Assembly (NCBI GenBank): GCA_036571765.1 | Contig: BROE01000011.1 | Span: 10,017,281 to 10,081,280 of the forward strand | Length of the DNA stretch: 64,000 nucleotides | Direction of reading: 5' to 3' | DNA from: Plecoglossus altivelis | Lineage: Eukaryota > Chordata > Actinopteri > Osmeriformes > Plecoglossidae | Shown here: positions 34,106-46,369 of the stretch, piece by piece | Numbering within the stretch: the stretch's first letter is position 1 | Layout: the number at the start of each line of letters is the position of its first letter | The notes under the pieces: generated by a model | What the model saw: the letters and a program-made list of their open reading frames with translations, nothing else | Database searches by the model: none | Told to the model about the DNA's origin: nothing | Position numbers and translations under genes: made by a program

Positions 34106-35629
34106 ATCATTTTTTTTCTCACATGTGCTCCCGTGAAAGTTTTTTTTTCCAGTATTTGAAAATGTGGATTCTACACCAAAATCTGTTCTGCAACAGCTGG
34201 TGACCGAAGTCAGACTTTTTTCCTGGTTGGACTTATCGCTAGCGTTGGCATATCAATCGAAATTTCTTGGTAATTGGGAGACATTTTGTATCTTGACATC
34301 AAACACCGTGCTTCTAAGAAGCGCTTCACTTCATTCAGAGATCAAAGGCACTTTTACTCCCGTTCATTCTGTCATTTTTTCCATACCTTGTTGATCTCTG
34401 AAGGTGTAGGTGTGTGTGCAGATGTTTAACAGAACCAGTATGTTAAGTCTGAGATTAATTCTTGAGCCAAAACAGCACTCGGTTTCTGTCTCAACTGGAT
34501 GTGGATAGCGTCATGGAGTAATTATAGCTCTGCTGGAAGCTTCAGCCGTGTGCGTTTGTGTGGACGGTGTGTGCTCGTTTTAACAAGGTGAGAGGAAACA
34601 TTTTGTCGGAGCATGTACTTTAGTCGGTGCCGTGTGTGGATGAGTGAGTTCTAAATCTAGAGCATTCCATCTCCATGTAGATTGGTGTCATGTGCTCCAG
34701 CTGGCCTGCCAAACTGGCCACTGGGTGAAAGGCTCTCCAGAGGTCAGTCCAACAACTGGCCCTTCAACGACTTGAATGACCTTAACATAAATCTACACTG
34801 TTATCGTCAACCTTCACACTCTGGCCGCAGCTCCCACCCTGCACAACCTACTCACAGTGTCGCCGCTGTGGAATTGGCTCCTTAATCCTGATTCGATTGG
34901 GAGAATACGCAGCTATGGCGACAGAACAGTAACACCACTGTGTAACTAGAGAATCCCCGTGTTGTGGTTCCCCAATGATTAAAACATGACATGAAGCTGA
35001 TTTGTTAGACTTTTGCATGGCCCTCAGAGCTGTATTCTTCGTACATTCATGGGAAGAACAAATAAGAAAACGACATGTTTTGACACGTTTGTCGAGAATA
35101 ACAGGTGACACTAGAAGATAAAGCAACACAGAGACTGAGAAACATTCTTACTACAGAGAAAGACGCTAATTAACACAAACTGAGAGTCTAGAACCTGTCA
35201 CATACTTTCTGTGGATGTTTGCTTTTTGTTAGCATGACACGGCAACATCATTTAAGCAATTGGATAGGTGTAAACAATACCTAGGGCCTCACATCTAGCT
35301 AGAGGAGCTGCCGTCTGCCATACTGCTTACACCTATCGGGTTACTTAACATCAAGTAACGCAGGGAGGCTAATCTGGGTGAGGGTTATCTTAGGACAAAG
35401 AGTGACTATGTTCTGGCTCATGCTTCTTAAAAAGTCCTAGATAATCTTCAGAAAACAAACAAACAAACAAACAAAAACAATGGAGACCCCGCAATTAAAC
35501 ACATCTGTCATCTACATTTAAAGCCAGTTCTCTTTCTATGTGTCTGTCTGTTATCTGTGTGTGGGTGCGCTGTGTGTGAGTGCTGTGTGTGAGTGCAGTG
35601 TGTAGTGTGCGCCTGCGGTCCTCCTCGTC
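34106..35629. other. Spacer between convergent fabp3 and zcchc17
   Basis: The right part should be the zcchc17 3' UTR, but no canonical minus-strand AATAAA was identified close to the stop codon. An (AAAC)n stretch lies at 35455-35480. No exon was recognised. Confidence 0.5.
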
Positions 35630-37214
35630 TCAGCTGTGTTTATGTGATTTGTGTTTCTTGTGCTTCTTCTTCTTCTTCTCCTCTTTGTCTTGGTCACGGC
35701 GCCCTCTCTTGGCCTGGCTCGGTCGGTGCGCGCCGTCGCTGCTGCTGCTGCTACTGTCGCTCTCAGACTCCTTCCTCTCCCTCTTCCTCTTCTTCTTCAC
35801 TTTCTTCTCCTGGAGGATGGGCGGAGGACAAGCGGCGACACAGCACATGAAGATTCCAGTCTATAATAGCTGTGTGACTGAGTTACAAAGTGGTGTCCAC
35901 TCTGAGCGTGTTTAGTGTTTAGGTAGTTTCTGTGGTGACACTTTCAGTACATCAACGTCATTCTCTGTAAGCACTCAAGGCTGCCACCACACACACACAC
36001 ACATGACAAATGCCTCACAACCGAGTGAGACTAGGGGCAGAGAACAGGAAGTGCGTAGCCACAAGGTGGTAATTTACCTTCTTTTTCTTTTTTTTCTTCT
36101 GAGAGTCTTGCTGTGCTGCGGGTTTCGGGGGCGGCTGCTGCTGCTGCTGCTGTTCTACATCGTCGCCCTCTTCAGGTAACAAAGAGTACTGCAACCCAGG
36201 AGTTGAGAAACAGTCCTTGGCAAAGTGGCCTGTGAAGAGGCAGGTTAAAGCACCTATTTAGACAACATGGTTCTATTCAGATGTAGTTGACAGACTTTAT
36301 AGACATGAGAGCAATCATCAGGGCTCAGGATGAAGTCACCCCTATGTTACTATCAGAACCAGCCGTGTCTAGACTGAACAGGCCTCCTGGGACGTACAGA
36401 TAATACTGTTCTTGTACCTTTGCAGCCGCAGTTCTTGCAGGTGGTGTTAAAGACAGCCTCCAGTGTTATTCTCTGTCCAGTGTGATCTCGGAACATTCTA
36501 CGTCTTCGCTCGTCCTGCCTGGAAACGTGAACAGGGGTGAGACGAAATGCAGACACGCGCACACACAGTCTCTCTCTCCCCAACAGTACCATTGAGTAAC
36601 AGACATACTCAGCGTTGACATTGTTGGGGTCCTGGTCCCGCCCAGTTCCTTGATTCACAGCTTTCATTGAGAAGGACAGCTTAACTTTGTCATCTCTGAT
36701 CTGAGTTCAAAAGAAGAAGAGTCATGTTGGAAAGCATCCTTACTGATGATAATATTATTACCGAATCAAATACGTATGCGAGTGTCTTACCTCTTTTCCA
36801 ATGACTTTGATCCACACCTGTTCTCCCACGTCTACAATCTCGGAGGCGTTTTCCACACGACATGCAGACATTTCACTGACATGCACCAAACCTGAGAGAG
36901 AGAGACTTTTAGAATTTGTACACGTTTACTGTATGCTCCACAAACAGCCAAAGTAAATTCCTTGTCGCGTAAACTAGTTGGCTCGTTAACTGTTCATTGA
37001 TTCTGTTTTCTGAGTGATAGACATACATTTATGTATTCATCTGCTTCCAGTGTATTCAGTCTGGTACTGGCTTCTCACCCTGCTTCTGGTATCCTGGGAG
37101 CTTGACGAAGGCTCCATAGGTTTGTACAGAAACCACCTCGCCCTTGAAGATACCATACATGGTTGGAAGGCCGTCCAAACCACCAGGCTCTTCTGGTTCT
37201 TCAAATTCTGCCAT
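35630..37214 (-). CDS. zcchc17: Zinc finger CCHC-type and S1 RNA-binding protein (ZCCHC17/pNO40)
   Basis: Coding exons in transcript order: 37079-37214, 36791-36891, 36609-36700, 36418-36518, 36078-36229, 35630-35809, giving 253 residues (human about 241). An S1 RNA-binding domain occupies about residues 20-93 (YGIFKGEVVSVQTYGAFVKL, VHVSEMS, EQVWIKVIGKE). A CCHC zinc knuckle follows at about 136-149 (CKNCGCKGHFAKDC, spacing C-x2-C-x4-H-x4-C). The C-terminus has a polyglutamine run, a serine cluster and a long Lys/Arg/His-rich tail ending HKSHKHS, fitting a nucleolar/nuclear location. The mammalian protein associates with 60S ribosomal precursors and splicing factors. The ATG at 37214 (MAEFEEPEE) is taken because the S1 domain follows at the usual distance; in-frame upstream ATGs such as 37283 are less likely. 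Confidence 0.93.
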
Positions 37215-37832
37215 GCTAGTCTGGCCCTCTTCAGTGACAAGACGCGACCGAAGAGAGATGTCAATGGATAATAGTTTTAACATTCAGAATTTAGGGACGA
37301 AGAAAGACGAACAACAACTTAAAGTCAAGTATGCATGAGATAAAGTAAAACGGCATTTAGATAGCTGACTATTTACCTTTACTGTGATGGCTAAAGTCTA
37401 GCTTTGTGATAGCTGCACAACCTTACCCGCTATAGCTAGATCTACTAAATAACTATCCCAAATAATATGTAAACTTTGGTTATATCGGCATTTTTGGAAT
37501 TGTACAGATTTCAACAGTCTTTCACAGAAACGCATTGGGAGCACAACGAAACTCACATGTTTACAAATAAGAAAGGTTTTTCGCAGACGTTCGTTCTAGT
37601 AGAACGTTGGGTAGATTTCTTCCGGTGCATTTCTCCACAGTAGCCAATCACAGTGATCGGCTAAACGAAACACCAATCAAATACCTAACTCCGGACGGAA
37701 GTACTACCACCCTGTTCTTCGCGTATTTGTGTTGGGAGCAGAGATCTGACGAGCAGCTCATTCATTTCAGCACATATTACTCAGATTTAGCACAAATTTA
37801 AGCGCGAATCCTTAACCTTTCATTCATCAAAT
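37215..37832. promoter_or_regulatory. Probable bidirectional promoter of zcchc17 and snrnp40
   Basis: Only 618 bases separate the two divergent start codons. No TATA box was seen near either gene, typical of housekeeping bidirectional promoters. GC content is not high here, and the transcription start sites are not defined by sequence alone. Confidence 0.55.
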
Positions 37833-40065
37833 ATGATTGAACCTAAGAAGAGACCAGGCGATATGGCTTTGGTCCCCACCGAAGTCAAGCGGCCACGGAC
37901 TGATCTGGTTGCCGCGGCGCAATCCCAGCAACTCGTGGCGATGGTAAGAGGTTGGACAGAAAGTTCATTTGTGCTCCCAACAGGCTAACGTGTATTCGGT
38001 GCTTGCTTCCAATCCTGCTTTTGTTTGAAGTCAGCCGGTACAATCTGTGCTGAATGAACAAAGTCTAGATGATCGACTGTACAAATCATGAGTTAACTCT
38101 AAGCAGTTCCGCTTGTAGCGGCCTAGCTGTGGCTGGTTGTGTAGTTCAAAAACAGCCGTCTCAATCTTGTCGGTCTGCAAACGTTCCCTAGGGTCCGCCA
38201 AGAAGCTCCAGTTTGCAGGCTCCGATTATGCTCATGTGTGGTCATGAAGGAGAGGTCTACTGCTGCAAGTTTCACCCCAACGGTGCTACTCTTGCATCTT
38301 CAGGATACGACAGGCTCATATGTGAGTACACGCACGTATAGGCACACAGTCATTTACCCGGGGAAAGCTGTACACGGGGTTTGATTCAGTGCTAAGCCTT
38401 TAGCTACCTCCTAAACTCCATCTTGTGTCTCTCTTGCAGTGATGTGGAATGTGTATGGAGACTGTGATAACTTTGCCACTCTGAAAGGACACACTGGAGC
38501 AGTGATGGAGCTGCATTATAACACAGACGGAAGGTTTGTTGCAGGCATTGTTATTGTCTAACTCTGTCACTGTTTCTACCAGCCCATGATGAATTCTATC
38601 TGACTGTGTGAGATCTAAATGTGTGTGTGTGTGTGTGTGTTAGTATGCTGTTCTCCGCTAGCACAGACAAGACGGTAGGTGTGTGGGACAGTGAGACAGG
38701 AGAGAGGATCAAGCGACTGAAAGGCCACACCTCCTTTGTGAACTCCTGCTACCCCGCCCGCCGCGGCCCTCAGCTCGTATGCACCGGCAGCGACGACGGC
38801 ACCGTCAAGGTAACCCATGCCGGTGGCGAACCACTTCTCAGCCCCTAGAGGGCGTTCGCCAGTGTGTCGACTGCTCCGGTCGTTTCCATTTGTTCATGGT
38901 TTATTCTGAGGTGTTTGTTGTTGTGTTTAGCTGTGGGATATTCGGAAGAAGGGCGCTGTCCACACGTTTCAGAACACCTATCAGGTACTGGCCGTCACCT
39001 TCAATGACACCAGCGATCAGATCCTGTCTGGAGGAATCGACAATGACATCAAGGTACCCCCTCACCTACCCTGAAAAGAGGGCTGACATCTTGGCAAAGT
39101 GGGTCACTGTTGGCGTCTGTATTCAACGTTTGAATGTTCTTCCTCTGCTGGGGACTGTGTACATGTGTAGGTATGGGACCTGAGACAGAACAAACTGATC
39201 TACAGCATGCATGGCCATGGAGACTCCCTAACAGGGCTCAGTCTGAGCTCCGAGGGATCCTACCTGCTCTCCAACTCTATGGACAACACAGGTGTGTGTT
39301 TTGTGGGTAAACTTCCCTACACCGCATTGGCCGGGTAGGTTACACACATCTCCGTGGGAACGTAGACTTGAGCCTGTGTTTCTGTTCCCTCCTAGTGCGT
39401 ATTTGGGATGTTCGTCCATTTGCTCCCAAGGAGAGGTGTGTGAAGATCTTCCAGGGGAATATTCACAACTTTGAGAAGGTGATTAACCCTGCCGACCTCC
39501 ATCCCCTCCGCCCCCACGGCTTGCATTGTGGTTATAACATACGTACTATAACAACATGGTCTTCATGGGTTGGTTTATTTTCATTAGAACCTGCTGAGGT
39601 GTTCCTGGTCTAATGACGGCAGTAAGATCGCCGCAGGTTCGGCTGACAGGTGAGCGCACGCACACACACACACACACACACACTTCCATTTCTATTAAGC
39701 ACTTAATCATCTTAAACTGAGCAGGCCTTTTGAAACGCATTAGCTTTGAAGTTTAGCGCTATTGTTTGGTGCGTCTGCAGATTCGTGTACGTGTGGGACA
39801 CCACCTCCCGGAGGATACTGTATAAACTGCCTGGTCACGCTGGCTCCGTTAATGAGGTTGCTTTTCACCCCGAGGAGCCGATAGGTAAGATAAGGGGAAC
39901 GCTCGCATTGTCTTAGTCGTCTGCTTTATCGATTCAGCTCTCTTTTTACCCTCCCTCTCTTCCTCACGTCCTCCTCTTCCTCATGTCTAACTAACGTATG
40001 TTCTGTCTCCAACAGTGCTCTCTGGGTCAAGCGACAAGCGGCTCTACATGGGGGAGATTCAGTAG
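37833..40065 (+). CDS. snrnp40: U5 snRNP 40 kDa WD-repeat protein
   Basis: Ten exons: 37833-37943, 38192-38321, 38440-38533, 38644-38809, 38931-39053, 39171-39291, 39396-39478, 39588-39649, 39781-39884, 40016-40065. They encode 347 residues (human about 357). After a basic N-terminus (MIEPKKRPGD) come seven WD40 repeats, visible through GHEGEVYCCKFHPNG, LMWNVYGD, GHTGAVMELHY, VGVWDSETGE, LWDIRKKG, VWDLRQNK, VRIWDVRPF and VYVWDTTSR. The protein is a beta-propeller component of the U5 snRNP and spliceosome, acting in the nucleus. The start has no competing upstream in-frame ATG in the exon. The gene is head to head with zcchc17 and followed by nkain1 on the same strand. Confidence 0.95.
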
Positions 40066-40253
40066 GAGGGATGTGTGTGCAAGTGCGTGTGTGTGTGTGT
40101 TTGTCCATCTGTGGAGGAATTGTAGTGTTTACCCATTTGATGTTCTTCTGGGTAAGCAATCTGCTCTTTTATATGCTTTAGTTGAGTCCTCAGGAACGTG
40201 TGTGACTTTATGATGTTGAGTCTCAACAACAAAAACCTTTTTTTATTTCTCTT

Positions 40254-40259
40254 AATAAA
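40254..40259 (+). terminator. snrnp40: Poly(A) signal of snrnp40
   Basis: AATAAA lies 189 bases after the TAG at 40063-40065, in the context TTTCTCTTAATAAACTGC. Confidence 0.85.
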
Positions 40260-41393
40260 CTGCATAAAAACAATACGTGGTAGAATCTTTTTTTTTTTTT
40301 TACTTGTCTGGGAAATTGATTGCACTGCTAAGCCCTAAGTGTTAGAGAGCTGCCTAGCTTAAAAAGGTTATTCGTGACAGCCTGTTTATTTTCGTTTTAT
40401 TGGGATAATCGGTTTCCGCAATTTCCCTCTACATTTAAGCCGTCCAAGACTTCAAGAGAAGACTAACTTAATGACAAGAAAGCTCGCTATTACGGCTGTT
40501 AGTTACTATTTATGTATGCTTACATCTTTATTCTCTGAATCTTATGTTTCAATCATTTCGCCTCCGGTTCCGTATTCTTTTGTGTCTATCTCGATCCTCG
40601 CGGTTCTCCTCGGTCGCGCGCACGCACACGGGCTGCAGAAAACATTTCCTCTCAAATGAGGGGGTCGTGGTGACTTGAACCCCCACCCCCTCTCCCCCAG
40701 TTCTCTTGCGCCCGCCCCGGCGGTGATTGTTGACAAAGACGCAACAAGACCGAGTGAAGGACTTATGTATTATTGGCTGTAATAACCCGTAGAAGATCTG
40801 TCCATGTGTAGACGCTACTCCTTCGACTTCACAAGGGTTTGGGACAGGGAGCAAGGGATCGCGAGCGCCTTCAAAACCGTGAGTCACAATGAGACGCTTT
40901 GTGTCGGTGGTAGATTTCATTTAGCTTGTAGTTCCACCGGATCATTCCCCTCCTCCCCACATCCCCCCCGTGTGATCCGTTATCATATGATGCTCATTTC
41001 TGTCGCTACCCGCAAGCAGATTATGACAGCTTTCTGTCTCTCTTTGTGCCTTTGTGTGTGTCTCCCCGCGCGCCGCCGGAAGGTGTGGCCGAGGCGATTC
41101 GGTAATCGGTAGCGGTGGAACCGCAGACCCCAGCGAATGAAGAGGACGTCCCCCTTCCTGAAACCACGACCACCATCATCGTATTCACCGACAGAATGAG
41201 TTCGGGTCTTGGCATGTGGCCGTCTGACTGAAGAACGTAAAAAGTATTCCGTGTTGAGAGGGAGACCAGGGAACAGGAGGGGGCTAGACGGGGATGGTGT
41301 GAGCTTAAACCGTTAGGCAGTCTGGATCTATCCGGGGACCCGTCGTTCCCTCGGAGCCTGCGCGGCCCCAAACCGCGTCCCGAGCCCTCCAAA
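40260..41393. other. Spacer and nkain1 5' region
   Basis: No exon of another gene was recognised. The last several hundred bases before 41394 are CpG-containing and probably include the nkain1 promoter and 5' UTR. Confidence 0.5.
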
Positions 41394-41751
41394 ATGGGGA
41401 AGTGCGATGGGAGATGCACGCTGGTGGTGATATGTTCGCTGCAGTTGGTGAGTGTGTGTGTTTGTGCTGTGACTGTCTTTCATCAACACCCGGTTTTACT
41501 TTTTTTACACACACAAACACACACACATACACTATCTCTTTCACACACACACACACACACACCTAAATGAATTAAGTTCTGAAAACCCCATTTACATTTC
41601 TCCCAGATTTTTATATTAGGTTACTATTATAAACTGTGGCAAAGAAAGTCTTCCACTGGCTGCTTCTGAGTAGCACCAGCTGTTGGGAGTGTGTATGCCT
41701 CATTATCTGTTTAAAACAAGGAAGCTATTTTATGTGAGGGGCAAAGGAAGC

Positions 41752-41806
<55 letters not shown>

Positions 41807-44287
41807 TGTGGAATCGAGGTGATCTCTGTATTCTAGGATACCATGTGCATAGGAACACTTCTGCCTTTGAGAGGGATGTCAGGGGAAAACAAGAGAGAAA
41901 CTCTTTTTATTCCTTCATTCCATCTTTCCTGGCTAGCCTGTGTTCCTGGCTAGCCTGTGTTCCTGGCTAGCCTGTGTTCTTGGCTAGCCTGTGTTCCTGG
42001 ATAGCCTGTGTTCCTGGATAGCCTGTGTTCCTGGCTAACCTGTGTTCCTGGATAGCCTGTGTTCCACTTTCCTCACTTGTACTTAAAACGCTACATGATT
42101 TTACCAATATGTAAGTGATTGTATTAGTACATCATTTTAGTGCACTTCAATTGAATGTGTTCACATGCCATAGTGTCAGTTAGTCTGCGTTGCAGGTAAT
42201 GTGGCACACGCTTTGAGGACAGTGCACGTTAATGGCAGTAGGACAAGGGGGCTGTGTTAAGTGATGCGCTGTGCCGGCTGTAATTGTTATTTGCAGGGTG
42301 AGGTCCACAGATTTATTTGGGGGGGTTGGGGGGGTTAGGGGGGGTTAGGGTGCCCCTTGGGTTCCTCCTGTACAGTTACAGGGCTCGTGCTCCAGGCAGT
42401 TACCATGGAAACAACTGCAGCAGACGTGTGTGTGCCTGTCCCTTCTGTGCATGTTGGTGGGCCCCTATGTGTGTGTGTGCGTGTGTGTTTGGATGCACAC
42501 CCTGTTCCCCAATTCCCTCCCTGTGTAATAATGTGTTCTGTCCCTGCTTCTCTGCCTGGCCTGTAGGTGGCAGCACTGCAAAGACAAGTGTTTGACTTCC
42601 TGGGGTACCAGTGGGCTCCCATCCTTGCCAACTTCCTCCACATCATGGCTGTCATACTGGGGGTGTTTGGCACTGTGCAGTTCCGTTCCAGATACCTCAT
42701 CCTGGTGAGCAGGGGTGTTGCCACGGCTCCCGGGTTGGTCTCTGGCGTCACACGTGCCTAACCTTCCCCTCTCTCTCTCTCTCTCTCTCACTCTGTCAGT
42801 ATGCAGTGTGGCTGGTGCTGTGGGTCGGCTGGAACTCTTTCATCATCTGCTTCTACCTGGAAGTGGGACATCTGTCTCAGGTAAGCTCCGTTGACACCTT
42901 GATTTCTACTGTAGGTACATTGACCTTTCAGTAGCCGTGGAGGTAGCTGGAAGTTTGGTCCTGACTGTGTGTGTGCGTGCAGGACAGAGACTTCCTGATG
43001 ACTTTCAACACGTCCCTTCATCGCTCCTGGTGGATGGAGCATGGTCCTGGTTGCCTGGTAACGCCGGTGTTGGACTCCCGCATTGCCCCTGACGACCACC
43101 ATGTCATTACAGTGTCCGGGTGCCTCCTTGACTACCAGTACATTGAGGTGCTGAGTTCAGCCCTTCAGGTCCTTTTGGCTGTGAGTATGTCTGACAATAT
43201 CTCTCTCTGTCTGTCTGTCTCTCTGTCTATACCTCTTCTACACACTCTGTCTGTCTCTCTCTGTCTATCCCTCTCCCACTCTCCCTCTTTCTCTCTCTGT
43301 CTGTCCGTCTTTCTCTCTCTCTCTGTTTATCCCTCTCTTTCTCTCTGTCTCTATCTATCACTCTCTGTCCCTCCATGTCACACATACACACACTTTGAAA
43401 CCAAAGACAACATCATTGACTGTGAATTTCCTCTTTTGAAGCTTTTTGGCTTTGTGTATGCCTGCTATGTGAGCAAAGTCTTCCAGGATGACGAGGATAG
43501 CTGTGAGTGCTTTGGTCAATTCTACATGTTTTTGTCTGTTAAGTCTAAGCAGCGTTATGCATGAGTGTGCTGTCTGATCAGTGTTCTGCATGAGTGTTCT
43601 ATTTCATCATTATTCCATTCGAGTGTTGTGTTTGATCACTGTCCTGTTTGAGTGTCCTGTTTGATCATTGTTCTGTATGTGTGTTCTATCCCATCATTGT
43701 TTTGTGTTCTCTTGATCAGTGTTCTGTTTTGTGTGTGTTCCAAGAGTTCTATTTCTTCTTTAGGTAATAGCAGAGTATAGATGTGTATTTCCCACTAAGT
43801 GCACTGTACCTATACAACACAACTGTATTAGTGTTTGAAGGCCATCATCAGACCCACAGCTTTTCTAATACAAGGCTTTGCTTCTCTTCTCTGCCTGCCT
43901 TAGTTGATTTCATTGGTGGGTTTGACTCCTATGGTTATCAGCCCCCACAAAAGACCTCCCATCTTCAACTGCAACCTCTGTACACGTAGGTAACTTTCAA
44001 TATTCCTTTGTATGACCGTGAAAGCAAGAACCTTCAAATTGTTTGCCTATTTGACTTACCAAGTTACCAAGCAGTAATGCTAAGGATTCTGCCTGATTTA
44101 TTATGCTGACCGACTGTCTCTCTTTCTCCCTCCCTCCCTCACTGTCTCTCTACCTCACTCTCTCTCACACTCCCTCACTGTCTCCCCCCCTCCCTCCCTC
44201 ACTGTCTCTTTCTCTCTCTCTCTCTCTCTCTCTGTCTTTCTCTTTTACTCTCTCACTGTCTCTCTCCCTCCCGTCAGTGCCGGGTAG
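41394..44287 (+). CDS. nkain1: Sodium/potassium-transporting ATPase-interacting protein 1
   Basis: Exons: 41394-41447, 42567-42704, 42800-42880, 42983-43180, 43442-43502, 43904-43985, 44278-44287. Total 207 residues, the same length as mammalian NKAIN1. Hydrophobic segments TLVVICSLQL (residues 9-18), WAPILANFLHIMAVILGVF (about 33-51), YAVWLVLWVGWNSFIICFYL (65-84) and ALQVLLALFGFVYACYV (about 149-165) form four membrane spans. The cytoplasmic tail FDFIGGFDSYGYQ and KTSHLQLQPLYT is the family signature. The protein interacts with the Na,K-ATPase beta subunit in neurons. The last donor is read as GTAGGT at 43986; splicing to 44278 adds Ala-Gly and then TAG, as in mammals (Ser-Gly). If this intron is retained, an immediate TAG at 43987 ends the protein two residues earlier. 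The signature and synteny make paralogues NKAIN2-4 less likely. Confidence 0.92.
41928..42065. repeat. 17-base minisatellite in nkain1 intron 1
   Basis: About eight units of TTCCTGGCTAGCCTGTG, with variants GGATAGCC and GGCTAACC. A (TG)n tract of about 50 bases also lies in this intron at 41755-41803. Confidence 0.92.
42318..42350 (+). repeat. G-run cluster with quadruplex potential
   Basis: Three runs of seven or more G, separated by TT or TTA, are followed by TTAGGG. It lies in nkain1 intron 1 on the sense strand. Confidence 0.8.
43570..43745. repeat. Diverged minisatellite in nkain1 intron 5
   Basis: Imperfect units of roughly 30 bases contain GAGTGTTCTGTTTGATCATTG-like sequence (variants TGATCAGTGTTCTGCATGAG and TTGATCACTGTCCTG). 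The preceding intron (43181-43441) is dominated by CTCTCTGT repeats. Confidence 0.7.
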
Positions 44288-45640
44288 GTGTATGCGGCAC
44301 CCCCATGAGGCCAGACACTGAAGGTACCACAGTGGATGGAGTCAGTTGCCATGGAAACACTCACTGTCTGTGTCACAATTCAACCGAGCAATGGACTCAC
44401 CTTCCAGAAAGAAAGCTGTATGTGTGTGTGTGTGTGTGTGTGTATCAGAGAAAGTTTGCAAGATTGATGTCCCTATATAGAATGTATAGAGCTCAGGGGG
44501 GAGGTGGGGATAGGTCAGGGGTCAGGGGTAAGGGTGGTCAGTGGACAATGAGACACTTGTAATGACATTTAGGAGACCCTTCACTAAGACAGCCAGCTCT
44601 TCACACTACCCCTCCTGTATGTGTGTGGGTTGGGTGTTGGCATAGTAAGATGGGGGGTGGGCGAGGGGAGTTGAGCAGGTCTAGTTGATGCTTGATGGAT
44701 TCAGCCCCGGTCTCTTCTGTGAGGTGCCTCTTTGTTTTTGGGTCACACGGGCCACGGCTCTTCATGTTGTCGTTTTAGAATGTGATGATGTCATAATAGA
44801 GCAGTCGTACCAACGCCAAAATTCCTAACCTGTCCCTTTCCCTAATCAAATCCTCGCCAGTTTTTAACCAACACCGGTAGTTCAACTCAGTACAATACAG
44901 ATGCTTCCTTATACTCATGGTCTAATATACAGACATATGGGTGGGCTAAGCAATAGAAATTTTACCTGGAATGAGATTCCTCTTGTCCAGTTTTAACTCA
45001 AGATGGATGGGGGAAACCCCATCAAGGAATGCTAGCTACTAAAGACTAAGACTACAAACATGACAGGATGTGCCGGTCTCAGGTGGCTACAACATTCAGC
45101 TAGGTCTTGAGCAGTTGGCCCAGACATGTACAGTAAGTGGTGGATTTGATTGGATCTGCTTGGGACTAGGATGGGTTTGGAATCAGGCTTCAGTGTCAAC
45201 ATGGGAAAAGCAGTAGGGGTTCTTGTGCATGTAAATAACCAGCCGATGATTGTTTGTTGATTTGTGTTGAGCGAGACGGAAGGGGGAGAGGCACGCGTCA
45301 CATGGTGTCACCTTGGAAAGCTCCGGAAATGCTGCCCTTCTTTGCCAGCTTCTCTCCTCCTTCTCCCTCCTTTCTCCCTTTATACCTTTTTAATCGCAGA
45401 TGGAATGGCTGTTCTGTGCCGAATATGTTGGTGCGATGAATGAGTGAGTCGTTCCACCAGCGTATGGTGGGCAAGGTCCCATTTGTTGTTAGGGGGGAGG
45501 AAGAGAGGGTAAGAAGGGAGCTGTTTGGAGGAGAGATGAGGTGTTTCTGAGCTGTTTGATTGAAAGAGGAAGGCAGGTGTGAGGTCAGTCTCTCATTTGT
45601 TTGTAGTTAGAAAGTTTGGAGAAATAAAAACTTTTCAAAA
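44288..45640 (+). other. nkain1: 3' UTR of nkain1
   Basis: Noncoding sequence follows the TAG at 44285-44287 and ends near the AATAAA at 45623-45628 (GGAGAAATAAAAACTTTTC). A TG tract at 44419-44443 and G-rich sequence near 44490-44545 lie within it. No other gene was recognised. Confidence 0.6.
45623..45628 (+). terminator. nkain1: Poly(A) signal of nkain1
   Basis: AATAAA occurs about 1.3 kb after the stop codon and before the pum1 promoter region (45640-46250, in which no exon was seen). Confidence 0.65.
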
Positions 45641-46260
45641 GTCCTAAGTTGTCATCTGTCGTTCACTGAGCCCTGTACTAATATTACTACTGAGAGATGG
45701 CTGTAGGTCTATGCCACCTTTACTAAAATAGGCCTACATGTTAATCACAACAACAAAATGTAACGGTGTCCTATGTTTATCAAAAGAACTATTGTCAGAA
45801 CTCCCATCAACTCAAAAAATATCCAGCTGACCAAATTCAAAGTCTTGTTTAATTGCTCTAGTAAATAGTTGACAGGCAATTCTACTTTCACACCGGCCAT
45901 TTACATTCCAGCGGCCTAACGGAGCATCCATCCACGCACCCGTTGACCGTGTGGCGCAGCTCCGTTACCATGGCTGCTGGACCGCACTCTTTACCATACC
46001 CCGAACATTTTGTACCTACCGCACCTCATTTATCATAGGAAAACCGTCCGCCCTGTCCACTAAATTCAATAACGGCCTGCGCTAGAATCGTGCCTTACCT
46101 TTGGTTATGCTTTGTCCATTGACAAATCTGACATATCTATAACCCATCTTTAAATTTTTTATGTTTATCTCAGCCCATATACACACAACAAAGGGACCAA
46201 AGCGACCCTCCCCTCTCGGTTGGCGCAATGAACCGCACGCTCTACTCATTTGTTCCCATC

Positions 46261-46369
46261 ATGCAGCGCTCTCGCCTGCTCCCATCGAGCCGCCATGTTG
46301 TCGGAGTGAAAGCCTGGAAGTCGGAGAGAAACTGGGGCTGAAATCCGCGACCATCCACCCTCTCCGCCT
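46261..46369 (+). other. pum1: Probable 5' UTR exon of pum1 (3' boundary only)
   Basis: GC-rich, non-repetitive sequence ends in a donor, CTCCGCCT then GTAAGT at 46370. It contains GCCGCCATGTTGTCGGAGTGA, an ATG in excellent Kozak context with a four-codon frame, and an overlapping 26-codon frame starting at 46261. It precedes the first coding exon of pum1 by 1.8 kb of intron (46370-48209), in which no further exon was recognised. The true 5' end is not visible. Confidence 0.6.
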
